Source of the DNA: Saussurea involucrata
Lineage: Eukaryota > Streptophyta > Magnoliopsida > Asterales > Asteraceae
Reading direction: 5' to 3'
Assembly (NCBI GenBank): GCA_033807775.1
Contig: CM066327.1
Coordinates: 75,770,795 to 75,834,794 of the forward strand
Length of the DNA stretch: 64,000 nucleotides
Both the position numbers and the translations under genes were made by a program. The notes beneath the pieces are model-generated. The model searched no databases. It worked only from the letters and a program-made list of their open reading frames with translations, and was not told where the DNA came from. Positions 9,575-21,281 of the stretch are shown piece after piece; the stretch's first letter is position 1; every line of letters begins with the position of its first letter.

Positions 9575-12500
9575 CTAGAATCTTGAAGTAAAACGGCTGT
9601 CACGATCAGAAATAATAGAGATTGGAACCCCATGTCGAGTTACTATTTCATTGATGTACAACTTGGCTAATCGTTCCAACGAATCAGTTTCTTTTATTGG
9701 TAGGAAGTGAGCAGACTTCGTCAATCTGTCAACGATCACCCAAATGGCATCAAATCCCTTCGGAGTCCTTGGTAGCTTTGTGATGAAATCTGTAGTAATC
9801 TGATCCCATTTCCACATTGGTATTTCTAAATGCTGTAATTGCCCAAACGGTTTCTGATGTTCAATCTTCACCTTCTTACAAGTAGTACAACCTTCCACAT
9901 ACTGAGCAATGCTTCTTTTTATTCCCGGCCACCAATAGAATTGTTTTAGGTCTTTATACATCTTATTCGTACCTGGATGGATAGAAAAACGAGATTGATG
10001 TGCTTCTTGTAGTACATGATCACGTAAACCACCCAAACGAGGCACCCAAATTCTGTTCCCCAAACACAATAACCCACGATCATCTTTCACTAGCAATGCT
10101 GATAACCCCACTAACCGTTCTGGTTTCAAGTGTTCTTCTTGAAAAGCTTCCATTTGATATTTCTGCAATTCGTCAAAGATGTTAGGTAAGAGTTTAGCTC
10201 GTAGTGAGATAGCTTTTATTGTTCCACTTCTTTCTTGACGACTCAGTGCATCGGCCACCACATTCGCCTTTCCCGGATGATAAAGAATTTCACAGTCATA
10301 ATCATTCACCAGTTCTAGCCATCGTCTTTGTCTCATATTTAATTCCTTCTGATCGAAAAGGTGTTGGAGACTCTTATGATCGGTATAAATTTGACATTTA
10401 GAACCGTAAAGATAATGTCTCCAAATCTTCAACGCGAATACAACTACTGCCAGCTCCATGTCGTGTGTAGGGTACTGTCTTTCATGATCCTTTAGTTGAC
10501 GAGAAGCATAAGGTATAACCTTTCCATGCTGCATTAGTACACACCCCAATCCCAGTTTGAAAGCATCACTGTAAACAGCAAAGTCCACGGAACCTTCTGG
10601 TAATGACAAAATAGGCGCGCTGCACAGTTTCTCTTTCAATATCTGGAATGCTTCATCCTGTTCTGCTTTCCATTCAAACTTTAGATTCTTCCGAGTCAGC
10701 TTAGTCAAAGGCATCGCGATACGAGAAAAGTCTTTTATAAACTTTCGATAATACCCGGCTAAACCCAGAAAACTTCGTACTTCCGTTGGCGTTCTCTGCG
10801 GTTCCCACTTTTCAATTGCTTCAATCTTCGTCGGATCAACTTGAATACCTTTCTCAGAAACTACATGTCCGAGAAACTGAACTTCCCGTAACCAGAATTC
10901 ACATTTAAAGAACTTTGCGTATAACCGTTCCTTCTTCAACAATTCCAGAATTAAAAGAAGATGCAGTGCGTGATCCTCTTTGGATCGGGAATAGATAAGT
11001 ATATCATCGATAAATACAATAACAAATTTATCGAGATACGGCTTACATACCCGATTCATTAAATCCATAAAGGCAGCTGGAGCATTCGTCAGTCCAAACG
11101 GCATCACTAAGAATTCATAATGTCCATACCTTGTGCGAAAAGCAGTTTTCAGAACGTCTTCTTCTTTAACCTTCAGCTGATGATAACCAGATCTTAGATC
11201 AATCTTGGAGAAATAACAAGCTCCAACTAATTGATCGAAGAGGTCATCAATTCTGGGAAGCGGATACTTGTTCTTGATCGTGTGCTTATTCCGTTCCCGG
11301 TAGTCAATACACATTCTCATCGATCCATCCTTCTTTTTCACAAACAGAACCGGTGCTCCCCATGGCGAAGAACTGGGTCTGATGAATCCTTTATTTGAAA
11401 GATCCTGCAGTTGTGTCATCATCTCTTTCATCTCTGGAGGTGCCAAACGATACGGTGCATGGGCAACAGGAGCGGCTCCAGGAATCAGATCTATACCAAA
11501 CTCTACTTGTCTAACGGGCGGAAGGCTAGACAGATCTTCTGGAAAAACTTTCGGAAATTCACGAACAACCGGAATATCTCCCAGCTTATTCTTTTCTAGT
11601 TTAACATCTATCACATAAGCTAAGTAACTTGAACAACCTTTATTGATACACTTACGAGCTTTCAACAAAGAGATAAGGCAAGACTGATGATTTCTACGAT
11701 CACCATAAATCACTACTGGTCCCTTCTCAGGTAAGACAACATTTATCAATTTCTTATCACAAACTATATTAGCCTGATTCTCGGCTAACCAATCCATTCC
11801 CACTACTACATCAAACTCGATCAAGGCTATAGGAAATAACTGAATAGGCACTCTACATCCATCTATGTTTATCACACAACTATCAAATACCTCACTAATT
11901 GGTACTTGGTTATCATTAGACGTATCTACCATTAACGCATGATCTAACACTTTAGGCTTTAAATGCATATAGGCAGCAAAAGAAGGCGACACAAACGATC
12001 GGTTTGCACCAGAATCAAATAACACTTTAGCACGTGTAGAATTTATTAAGAATGTACCTGTAACCACATCGGGAGCCTCATCTGCCTCTTGCTCTGTCAT
12101 CTGGAAAGCACGGCCTCTTGTTCTTGGTGGCTCTAGTCTTGGTACTACGTGTCTGACAACCGCTGGTTTCCCTGACGTACCCCCTTGTTGTATTCTTCCC
12201 TTCGGACAATCGAACTGTATGTGATCCGGAGAATTACATGAAAAACAGAACCGCGTGACCCGACGATCCTTAACAACATGCCCAATCTTCCCACACCTAC
12301 AACAAACCCGTGAGTCAACCTGACAATTCCCTTGGTGGACACGGTTGCATTTCAGACAAGGTCTTTCCGTTGATCGGAAAGGTGGACGGTTATCGTATCT
12401 CTGAAACCTGAACTTCTTTGGATCGTGTTGTGGTCCTTCCCACTTCCTTTTTCCTGTACCTTTGTCGCTAGTATTTCTTCCTTTATCCTGCTCCACGGTT

Positions 12501-12595
12501 TCCGCGACGTCTACTGCAGCGGAGAAAGTTTCGGGTCCTTTAGCAATTACAAAACTCCTGACTTCTGGCCTCCGTGGCAACATAATATTCTGCAA
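9575..12595 (-). pseudogene. Tekay gag-end/protease/RT/RNase H/integrase polyprotein (1006 codons)
   Basis: Long open frame of a gypsy chromovirus. In order: Cys/His knuckles at residues about 80-130 (CLKC, CFSCNSPDHIQFDC), aspartic protease VLFDSGANRSFVS at about 190-202, RT with PSSSPWGAPVLFVKKKDG, LRSGYHQLKVKEED and FIDD (residues 528-531, codons 11003-11014), RNase H with FAVYSDAFKLGLG and IYTDHKSLQHLF, the integrase zinc-finger block with HPGTNKMYKDL and CTTCKKVK, and the integrase core start TDFITKLPRT...VDRLTKSAHFLP. It ends at IISDRDSRFTSRF with a nonsense codon. The gag (12540-13265) is joined out of frame. Confidence 0.96.
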
Positions 12596-13265
12596 AACGA
12601 GATTTTTCCAGAAAACGAGCAGTGTAGTCCCGAACAGATAAATTTCCTTGTTGCAAGTTCATAAACTCCCCCTCTAGTTGTTTAACCGCTGCATGAGGAC
12701 ATAACTGCTTCCTGAATGCTATAACAAATTCTTCCCACGAGAAGGTAGAATATATGTCAGAACCTCCCGAAGAAATATCAGCTTCCCACCAGTATAAAGC
12801 GTCACCTTTCAACATTGCGGCTCCATAAAGTACCCTATCCTCTTCCGCGCACTTACTAGTCTTGAAGATAGCTTCTATTTCCTTCAGCCACTTCATAGCT
12901 TTCACCGGATCCCGATCTCCTGAGTAAGTTGGAGGCTTACAACTTAAGAACATTTTGTAATCACACTTCTTCACTACTAGTATGACAGTAGGTGTAATGG
13001 GCATCTCCTCTTCATGAGTAGGATCTGGTCTATCTGTTTCAGTATTATGAGTCTGGTTAAACATAGCCCGGATATTTTCCTGTAATCTTCCCATTTCGGC
13101 CGCTAAGTCGTCTCTAATAACAAACTTTGTACCACGCCCCTGAACTCTGCCCCCAGTTCTGCCTCTGCCTCTTTCTCCCCCTCTTCCCCTTCCTCCGGCT
13201 GTTGGATTGGTTCTATTCGGGTTTCCTCCTCCTTCCCGATTTGTTTGTCTCATACCACTTGCCAT
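12540..13265 (-). pseudogene. Tekay gag (capsid) with frameshifted end
   Basis: Starts at ATG 13263-13265 with an Arg/Gly-rich N-terminus (GGRGRGGERGRGRTGGR) and includes the gypsy capsid domain (Retrotrans_gag type) with ALYWWEADISSGG, WEEFVIAFRKQLCP and LSVRDYTARFLEKSRF. It overlaps the pol frame by 56 bp. The gag frame ends at EARSQEFCNC while the homologous product continues in the other frame (VRSFVIAKGPETFSAAVD), so a short deletion or frameshift separates gag and pol. Confidence 0.92.
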
Positions 13266-13513
13266 TCTGTTGATTCAGACAAGGTTAATATACACATAAG
13301 CACATACCCCATATAACAAGATATTCCAGTTCAAACATGTACATGTAAGATCACAATTACACTAGCCAGGTGTAATAATGAAATTACCTTACATGATGTT
13401 CCTTCTACCTTTTTATATTTAACATCCCAAGGTTCTACAATAATAGGGACATCCTACTTCACATGCAGTTTAAGTCTAGGTACAGATACTAATACCTAAA
13501 TCCCTTAAACTAA

Positions 13514-13526
13514 GGCTCTGATACCA
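13514..13526 (-). other. Tekay primer binding site, tRNA-iMet type
   Basis: Minus strand TGGTATCAGAGCC, 2 bp from the 5' LTR edge at 13529. Complementary to initiator tRNA-Met. Confidence 0.93.
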
Positions 13527-13528
13527 TC

Positions 13529-15212
13529 TGTAACATCCCACTTTTCATATATACAAATAACATACATTTCACAACTATAATTTCATCAAACGATACATCA
13601 AATTTCATATTCGGTCCCATAGTCTTACTAGACATAACAAGTAATTCAGTACAAACTTTTTGACTAAATAATTTACATCATGACTAACAACAAAGCCATA
13701 AGTACAAAAACACTTCGTGATCTTCATAACACAAGTCTTCCCAAAAGCTAAGCAACGACTATCCTTCCTATTTGCTCTTACTTGATCCTCGACCTGGAAT
13801 ACATATTTAAAACAAAAATGAGGGTTAGACCTAATGGTCTAAGTGAGAAAATCCCTGTTTCTTTGAAAATCCCTTGCACACCAACATTCACATAATACAA
13901 ACACAATTATCAATCATAACTCACTCATCGCGTAATTCTCTGTCTCCTTCCCATGGCCATATTAGTTGGTTGCAAGCCAACTAATAAACAACGATGTACA
14001 ACAACTACAGCCAATCAACACTGTACAACAACTACAGCCAACACACCGGTCCTATGCCCGGCCAACGTATTATAACATAATATAATACTCACGTAATTAC
14101 AATATCTCAACATATTATAATTCAAACATAAACATAGTCACACCATTTATCACATATCCAATACACACATATATGTATTCCAGTTTCAAAACGTTTTAAA
14201 GTAAAACTCACCTGTTTGCTTTATCAAAATGCTCTTTAGTTCTTCTGAAAACGATCCAGCTTTCAATCCAAATTCACAGGTTCTGAAACAATCAGATACA
14301 AGTATTTCTTTACCACATTGATCACATAAGACTTGCTAAGCTAAGAAGTCTAGATAGCTCTATCTAACTCTTATCCTCAATTGTCTTCCCCAAACCCGAC
14401 TTAAGTCAAATCAACAGCACAACCAATCCTCATTCATACTCTATCCAATAGTTCAATAAACACAGGTTACTGGATACTCGACATCATCTAAACTCTCAAT
14501 ATTGGCCAAACAGCAAAAGTATCCGGATACCACAAGTTATCCGGACAACACAACTTTTTCGGACAACAAGACTTTTCCGGACAACATCACTTTTTCGGAC
14601 GACATACTAATCCGGACAACACCCGGGAACTAAGGTAACCCGGATACCATCCAGTATCTTATTTTATCTAGAAACTATGAAAATAAATGACTTACCCGGA
14701 TAATGAACTCGTCCGGACACCATCGAAAGGGACTACCGGACACTACTAAAGAAATTACCCGGACACTTTCATGGTGTCCGGAAACTGCTGCTGTTCATCC
14801 CTATTTTTACCCATAATTCGACTAAGGTTTATACCAGTTCGATTTTGTTGATTCCAAACCGATAGAAACAATCTACTAACCATTATGAACATAAAACATA
14901 GCAGAAACATACCTTAATTTTACTTCCAAGTACTCCAATTTGAAGCCCTAACCCTTTCTTCCTTTTTCTTCTTTTGCTCTCCAAAACACACACACACTGA
15001 ATTTCTGGATAATACTGAATTAGGAAATATCTAAATCCATTAAGGGTAATATCTAATCCAATTTACCACTTTAGTCCTTAAGTTATTCACTAATGACCAA
15101 ATACACCCTTTACTTATAAATCTACCCAAACTTACCTTTAACTTCACATTTTAAAGTTAACAAAATTTAACGAAACTAACATTTAACTAACGAACTAACC
15201 TGGGGTATTACA
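13529..15212 (-). repeat. Tekay element 5' LTR (1684 bp)
   Basis: Partner of 7022-8714 with the same TGTAACATCCC and GTATTACA termini. A 9-bp deletion relative to the partner lies in the CA-rich stretch near 14996. The TCCGGA array is at about 14520-14780. The TSD AGCCA follows at 15213-15217. Confidence 0.95.
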
Positions 15213-15896
15213 AGCCATAAGACAGCGATTGGCCTCATCTACTTCATCAGAATCTGACTCTTCATCAGATTCAACCCAATCGTGTTCTTCAGCAATAGGA
15301 CCTTTACCTTTTCTCTTGTAGCTTTTTAGCTTTTCATACTCCTTGAGCTTAAGGTATTTGTCATCTCTAGATTTAGAGGTAGAGGAGTTCTTGAATGATG
15401 AGGAAGGTTTGAATACTTTCTTTGACCTGCACTCACTAGCAAAGTGACCTTTCTTTTCACAATTATAGCAAGTGGCAGTAGCCTTTTCAATAGGAGAGGA
15501 TTTAGGCTTGTCAATGATAGTGAGAGGTTTGTTTCTTCTGAAGTTACTCTTTCTAGCGAATCTCCTGAAAGAATTTTTCAGGAGTGCTAGAGACTCATCA
15601 AGTTCTGAAGGATCAGTTTCTGATGAATCATCAGAGTTAGATTCCATCTTAGTGATAGTGACAGAAGATCGCTGAGTTGGCATTAACTCTGATGAGGGTA
15701 AAGCAACAAGTGTGCTTTTTGAATCTTTTACAAGATTCTTCTTAAGCTGACACGACTGCTCATGATTGAGCATAGTGCCAAAAAGAGTGCTTTAGGTCAT
15801 ATATTTCAGATCCTTAGAGAGTTTCAGACACATGGTATAGTTGTCCCAACTTTCTGGAAGACATTCCAAGAATTTTGTCAGGATCTCTGAGTTAGA
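15213..15896 (-). pseudogene. Sirevirus B gag, middle part with first zinc knuckle
   Basis: The open stretch down from 15773 contains CYNCEKKGHFASEC (CX2CX4HX4C) followed by a Ser/Lys-rich segment and an acidic block (WVESDEESDSDEVDEANRCL). The Tekay element enters just after this acidic block. Element D shows the same order at 40426-41234. From 15774 to 15896 the reading continues with a stop and frameshift to the N-terminal gag. Confidence 0.9.
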
Positions 15897-16436
15897 TTAG
15901 GTCTTACCAACGGTTTTAAAATCAATGATTAAACAATTAACACGTTGGTGAACTTCAGATAAAGTTTCATCCTTACCACAAATAAAACTTTCGTACTGTC
16001 TTAGCAGATTTATTCTTCTGGACTCTTGTACATCAGTTGTACCTTCATATTGAACACTGATTGTGTCCCACATGGCTTTGGAGCTTTTGAGGTTCATGAT
16101 AGAATGATAAACCTCATCAGGTAGAGCCATAGATATGATTGATCTAGCTTTGGTATCAATGGCCACCTTCTTCTTATCTTCTTCAGTCCATTGGGAGACT
16201 TCTTTGATAAGTTGCCTTTCAGGAATGGCAGGGGTGGTAGCAGTGGCAGGAACAACAACATTGATGATGAATGGGATATAGGGTCCATTTTCCACATAGT
16301 GAGGTATAGTGGGATCTACACTCTCTAGGAAAAGCATCATTCGATTTTTCCAAAGATTAAAGTTATCTTTACTAAATCGAGGAGGTTTGACAAGAGAGCC
16401 ATTATAAATGTAGTTTGTGTTTGTGTTTTGTGCCAT
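15897..16436 (-). pseudogene. Sirevirus B gag, N-terminal capsid part
   Basis: Starts at ATG 16434-16436 (MAQNTNTNYIYNGSLVKPP). It carries the copia gag blocks FSKDNFNLWKNRMMLFLE, DTKARSIISMALPDEVYHSI and AMWDTISVQYEGTTDVQE...RRINLLRQYESF, the UBN2-type gag domain of plant copia elements. It ends at a stop at 15897-15899 where relatives continue. The stretch itself is uninterrupted, so this is the best preserved gag N-terminus in the window apart from the stop. Confidence 0.93.
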
Positions 16437-16497
16437 TTAGAAAATAGCAACGAAAAGATTAGTATAAGCAAGATCTTATTTATGGAGATTAAACAAT

Positions 16498-16511
16498 CTG
16501 TTCTGATACCA
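16498..16511 (-). other. Sirevirus B primer binding site (mutated)
   Basis: Minus strand TGGTATCAGAACAG next to the LTR at 16514. One G to A change relative to the TGGTATCAGAGCAG of element D. Confidence 0.88.
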
Positions 16512-16513
16512 GT

Positions 16514-17485
16514 TGTTGGTCCCGAAGGGTTATACAAGTATAAGTTTGTAGAAGGGGGGGTTGAATACAAACACACAAGATTTATGGTTTTCTAAATTGT
16601 TTAATGATAAAGCAAAACAATTTACAGCTTGCTGCGAAAGAAGATTAAGTATAAGACCTAATCTAAACAAACTTGAGAATCACTAAGTATTCTTGCACTA
16701 AGAAATATAGAGAAAAGGAAATCTTAGAAAATGAAGATATTTTCTAAGTCACTAAGTAGACAGAGAGAGACCACACTCAAACTGAAGGGTATTCCTCCTA
16801 TTTATACCTCATCCATTTAATGCATGTCAGGAGGACTTTACATGTGTCATCATTTGATTGGGAGCATGCTTTTTGACTTTTTGCAAGACATGCTTTGGAC
16901 CGCATAGTGAACAATGTAGTGGCAGAGTGGTTGTACGATTCTGGTTAAAGGGATGTTCCTTCTGACAAATCGTACAGGGTTGTGCAAGATAGATAAGACA
17001 AACATTTCTTAGAGAGGAGGCTTCATGATCAGCGATCGCTGAGTTGATCTTACATCTGAGAAGACCTAATGTAAGACAGCTATCGCTGAAGTCTTCTACT
17101 TGAAACGTCGCGTGTGTGGACCTGTCTTGGTTTCACTGATATCCGCATCAGATCATTAGTAGACTTGTCACTTGTTCATCAACTTTGTCTTTGATGTTAG
17201 CGATGAACTCTTTGTCGCGAAACTTGTCTTCAGGGATTACAAACAACATTGCTTACAATTTAGATTATCAGTGATCATCAGTGATAAATGAACAAGCTCA
17301 GGTTATCACTGATGTACATTTATCGCTAAAAAGACTATGAAGAACAATGGTTACCATCAGTGATTCTGAACAAATTCAGTGCAATCACTGATGGTGAAAC
17401 ATTAATACATACAGATGTTCTTTGTAATTTTCACTAAGTAATTCTAAGGGTCATCATCAAATCATTGAGAGAGTTTGGATCAACA
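16514..17485 (-). repeat. Sirevirus B 5' LTR (972 bp)
   Basis: On the + strand it starts TGTTGGTCCCGAAGGG and ends TTTGGATCAACA, the reverse complement of the 1397-2352 LTR type. It has many ATCGCTGA/TCAGCGAT motifs, and a reverse TATA region with CATTTAATGCATG at about 16797-16825. The flanking sequence from 17486 (AGTAT) continues a minus-strand integrase, the insertion target. The far-side TSD is lost at the gap. Confidence 0.92.
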
Positions 17486-18130
17486 AGTATCCAAGATATA
17501 TTTCATCATCAGCTTTAGGATTGAACTTTCCAAGAATATCTATTATTTAAGATGTAGCACTAACAACCAAAGATATGAAGAAAGCTGATAGATGGCTTTT
17601 TCCAGTGGAAGAGTTTGTAGGAAGTTTTCTTGAATCTTTTGACAACCAGCGACCTATTCTGAGTGAAACAGACAGTGTTGACAGCTTCTGCCCAGAATTG
17701 AGTTGGAAGATGAGAATCGTTGAGCATAGATCAAACAGTTTCGATGATCGTTAAGTTTCTTCTTTCAGCAAATCCATTTTGCTGGGGTGTTCTCACCACT
17801 GAGAAGTTGTGAGATATCCCCTTACTCTCAAAGAAGTTATCAAGAGAACTACTTTTAAGTTCATTTCCATGATCACTCCTTATTGAGCGAACCATCATTC
17901 TGTTCAGAACTTCCATTTTTCTTACAAATGAAATGATTTCATTTGGAGTGTCACTCTTAGATCGGAGAAAATCACCCAGGTAAAGCGAGAGTACTCATCT
18001 ACTATAACTAGAATGTACTTCTTTTCAGCGATGGATTGTATATTGACAGGGCCAAATAAATTCATATGAAGTAGTTGAAGAGGTGTTGTCACTGATGACA
18101 CTTGCTTGGATTTGAAACTAGCTTTAGTTT
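17486..18130 (-). pseudogene. Older Sirevirus integrase fragment
   Basis: The minus strand shows integrase-core blocks with VRSIRSDHGNELK, DNFFESKGISHNF, RTPQQNGFAERRN and, near 17500-17660, the degenerate KFDPKADD-to-FHG region. Several stops and frameshifts are present. It aligns colinearly with 4680-5330 of element B, and B inserted into it at 17485/17486. Its upstream end stops near 18130, where a + strand RT/RNase H fragment begins. Confidence 0.88.
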
Positions 18131-18680
18131 GTCACGTGTCTTTGTGCTAGATTTCAGGCAAAACCAAAAGAGTCTCACCTTGGAGCCGTCAAAACGACAT
18201 TTTAGATATCTGAAACGAATGCCTTACCTTGGCTATTGGTATCCAAAAGGCACTAGATATGAGTTGACCCTTATTCGGACGCAAATCATGGTGGTAGCTT
18301 GTTTGAAAGAAAGAGCACTTCCGGACACATACAGTTCTTGGGAGATAAGCTGGTGAGATGGGCCTCGAAAAACTTTAATTGTGTGTCAACGTCAACTGCC
18401 GAAGCGGAATACCTTGTTACGGCAAGCTGTTGCTCACAAGTGCTTTGGATGAAGACACAATTTATGGATTTTGGATTATCTTATGAAAAGGTTCCCATTT
18501 ACTGTGATAGCAAGTCCGCAATTGCAATATCTTCTAACCCTGTTCAACATACGAAGACGAAACACATCGACATCCGATATCACTTCATAATAGATCACGC
18601 CGAAAAAGGTACCACTGAATTATATTTTGTGACGTAATAATTTTAACTTGCCGATTTGTTTACGAAAGCTTTAGATGAAA
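18131..18680 (+). pseudogene. Sirevirus F RT end / RNase H, broken
   Basis: Opposite orientation to the preceding fragment. Blocks CARFQAKPKESHL, HFRYLKRMPYLGYWYPKG, RKSTSGHIQFLGDKLVRWASK, STSTAEAEYLVTASCCSQVLWMK (the copia RNase H signature), YCDSKSAIAISSNPVQH and KTKHIDIRYHFI follow in order, split over at least three frames. A stop after LYFVT is followed by a degenerate TADLFTK-like tail to about 18680. It diverges more from B, D and E than they do from each other, so F is a separate Sirevirus subfamily. Confidence 0.9.
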
Positions 18681-18958
18681 AACGTTTTCAAAATTTTAAT
18701 CTCAAAGCTTGGCATGTTAAATATGAAAGTTTGAATTTGAATATAATGTTTATTCAATAAGTTGAAATTTTTTATATTTCAATCATGAATGAAATTGCTG
18801 CTTGAAAAATATCAATTTTCATCATATTGAATTTCCATTATTTTCTTTCAAAATTTTAAGTTTCTGTTGTTTTTCAAAATGTATTTCAGTTTTTCCTTGT
18901 TTCTTAGTATCTTTATTTTTACATTATGATATATGTGTTGTTAATGTGTAATCATGAT

Positions 18959-19173
18959 TGTAGGGGGAGCATCAAATATTTCTCTGATCATATTCCAAGG
19001 GGGAGCATAGATTTTGATTTTCAAATATCTGTGAGTTACTAATATTCGTTGTGTGTAGTTGCTCAAAATTTCATGAAGATGAGAGTAAGTATTTCCAAAA
19101 TGAGAAAAGTTTTTGGCTAACCCTAAATGATGTAAAATGTCTTTAAAATTCTTAAGCATCATTGTAGGGGGAG
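18959..19173 (+). other. Repeated polypurine tracts downstream of F pol
   Basis: GGGGGAGCA occurs three times, with GGGGGAG at 18963-18969, 18999-19005 and 19167-19173, each in a TGTAGGGGGAGCA or CCAAGGGGGAGCA context. Repeated PPT-like tracts after pol are a known feature of Sireviruses. The region between pol and the next motif array has no ORF. Confidence 0.8.
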
Positions 19174-19199
19174 CAAAATGTCAATTTTTGAAAATTTGG

Positions 19200-19545
19200 A
19201 AATTTTGCACAAGTGTACTTATCGCAAACCGTTGCTTGCAAAAACTACACTTGTCGCAATTCGTTGTTTGCGGTAATCGACTTGTCGTAAGTAATTGTGT
19301 GCGACAATTGGACTTGTCTGAAGTCATTGTTTGCGACAACTGACTTATCGTAACTCGTTGTTTGCGACAGCTGGACTTGTCGTGAGTAGTTGCCTGCGAC
19401 AAGTGGTGGTCTTGGTTCTTTGGTTTGCAATTATCTTTCTTGCACACCTATCGTAACTAGTTACTTGCGATAAGTGGATGTTCAGTGCCTTGTCTAGTTC
19501 TTTGAGACAAGTTGTTTTTCGTGGGGTTTTCGACAAGTGGGAGAC
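19200..19545. repeat. TTGCGACAAGT/ACTTGTCGCAA motif array 1 (element F)
   Basis: About ten or more diverged units combine TTGCGAC or TTGCGATAAG with ACTTGTCG, ACTTATCG and GTTGTTTGCGAC on both strands. The units are imperfect and irregularly spaced, so this is not a simple tandem satellite. It lies between the repeated PPTs and the TATA box of the accessory ORF. Confidence 0.85.
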
Positions 19546-19560
19546 CTAATTAACTCGTGC

Positions 19561-19588
19561 CACGTGTCACCTGAGTCTGAGTATAAAA
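19561..19588 (+). promoter_or_regulatory. Candidate internal promoter of F accessory ORF (G-box + TATA)
   Basis: A perfect G-box CACGTG at 19561-19566 and TATAAAA at 19582-19588 lie about 750 bp before the aORF start codon at 20340. A C/T-rich leader follows, with a good splice donor context (CTAG then GTACGA) near 19718 and CAG acceptors just before 20340. This parallels the better supported layout in elements D and E. Confidence 0.55.
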
Positions 19589-19989
19589 CAAAATTTTCAA
19601 AATTCTCATTCCCACTTTGTCATTTTTTGCAAACCTGAACTTTTCGCGTGTGCACTGTTCATCGTCTTTCTTGTGACTTTTCATCTCAGTTCTCGATTTC
19701 TCGAATCAGTTTCGATCTAGGTACGATTTTTGTGAGTTTAATGTTTCTTTGTATTTGTTTACTGCTGCCTCACTATCGTATGCCTTTAATTTATTCTATA
19801 ATCATCGATTGTGTCTGATTCGACATTTTATGCGACTGTTCATATACTTCTTTCGATATATCTTATTAGGGCTTCAAATCTGTGGTTGTTTCTGTTTTGT
19901 TTAAGTATAAAAACTGCTGGGTTATTAGTTTCGAACCCATCTGAACATGTTTCTGTGCTTAATTTTGATTTTTGAATCGATTGAAAAAG

Positions 19990-20250
19990 TTGTGTGAGGA
20001 ACTTGCGACAAGTTTACTTTCTTAAGTGAATTGCGACAAGTGTTAATTTTTCTTCGATGCGACAAGTTAACCTGCGACAAGCATCCACTTCAGGTTAATT
20101 TTGTCCAAGTTCACTTATCGCAATTCTATGTTTGTGACAATTTCCCCTGTACTTTGGCTTGCAACAAGTTAACTTGTCTGGTTCAGTTGTTTGCAACAAG
20201 TGTCTCATTTGTGCTTGTTTTCTTTGGTCTGCGACAACTGGACTTAGAAA
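19990..20250. repeat. TTGCGACAAGT motif array 2 (element F)
   Basis: A second cluster of TTGCGACAAG, GCGACAAGTTAACC, TGCAACAAGT and ACTTATCGCAA units lies within the predicted leader intron, upstream of the aORF start. Same motif vocabulary as 19200-19545. Confidence 0.82.
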
Positions 20251-20339
20251 AAAAATTGAATTTGTTTTCAAAACTGATTTTTGTGCGAATCTGATTTTTA
20301 AAGTTGTTACTCCATCACAGCTACATTCAGGTACTCACT

Positions 20340-21281
20340 ATGGCATCACACGATCATTCCATTTAACAACCCGTTTACCAAGATGAGAACATTCCCGAAG
20401 CTACTCTCGAAGCTCCTTTACCTTCCTCTAGATCACGAATGAGATCATCCGTTCGTAGCGAAAACCCGAATTATGCACTTATTCATCCGAATGAGTACAA
20501 GGAGATTAGACCGAACAACCATCATGTTGACTTCAAGCATATCAACATTGAGCCGGTAATCAAAGAAATTATGAAGGGTCATCCACTTGCCTACCCTCTG
20601 TCACATACTGTGAATGTGCCACTATTGTATTTACAACAAGCCTGGAAGACAATTAATTTTGTTTACGAGAACCGAAAACCAAGATTTGACATACAAATTG
20701 ATGAGTATATCACATCCTTGGACTATCAGAGGTTTCGTTTCATCCTACGTCTTCCAGAGGCAAATTCACGGCCGGGCCGAACAACTTTTGATCCATACCC
20801 ATCAGAAGCTGAAGTATTTGTCAGGATTCGAGCATTGGGATACACTGCTGAGTTGGAGAAAGTGAGCCAGTTCTTGAAAGCTCATCTTCCTTCGATGTGG
20901 TACACTCTATTTTCTGTGACCAACATGTGTCTCATTTCTAAACACATGGGAGTTGATAATGCCAACATTCAAATCATCAAGTTGTTTCATGCCGTAGTAT
21001 ATGATCTCCATGTGGATTGTTTCGTGGTGTTCTGGAATGAACTGCAAGAGATGGTGCAAGCTAAGCAATCACTAAAAGCTAGAAAGTTCTTACCTTATCA
21101 GAGATTCATGCAATTGATCGCTCATAACATGCTTCGTTTAAACAAGAACATACCGAGACACCTAAACTATCCACCTGGCCCAGAGATTTCTATGAGGTAT
21201 CTTCATAAACAGACTAGTGTCTTTGATTATAGCATGCCTGTGCCAGCAACTCTGCTAGCTTATGCTGATTCGACTCAATAG
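20340..21281 (+). pseudogene. Accessory ORF (aORF) of Sirevirus F, N-terminal domain
   Basis: ATG at 20340 opens a frame broken by TAA at 20364-20366 and then open from 20439 to 21281. The protein has the layout of the plant-retroelement domain often annotated 'putative plant transposon protein': a block with YPLSHTVNVPLLYLQQAW, a basic/aromatic block (FDIQIDEYITSLDYQRFRFI), EVFVRIRALGYT, and a helix-rich part with FLPYQRFMQLIAHNML. The same order occurs in D (53705 on) and E (62787 down), with low identity but equivalent positions (PPAHRSLLAQFWYTA, FDAMGYAWD, VPYPRF). Function unknown. No signal peptide or membrane segment is seen. Confidence 0.75.

Larger units (their letters stand above)
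7022..15212 (-). mobile_element. Complete Tekay-type chromovirus (Ty3/gypsy), 8.2 kb
   Basis: A full LTR retrotransposon in minus orientation inserted into the gag of Sirevirus B. LTRs are 7022-8714 (3') and 13529-15212 (5'). PBS, gag, protease, RT, RNase H, integrase, a chromodomain-like tail and PPT are all present. The 5-bp TSD AGCCA at 7017-7021 is repeated at 15213-15217. By eye the two LTRs differ at about 28 positions plus one 9-bp indel (roughly 98% identity), so the insertion is fairly recent. Gag and pol carry a frameshift and two nonsense codons, so this copy could move only with proteins supplied in trans. Confidence 0.96.

Noticed and set aside
19200..20250. Regularly repeated short units resembling a CRISPR array
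   Set aside because: Units are imperfect, strand-mixed and irregularly spaced, in plant retrotransposon DNA. No cas-like gene is present. The same applies to the TCCGGA and GCGACAATGAC clusters.
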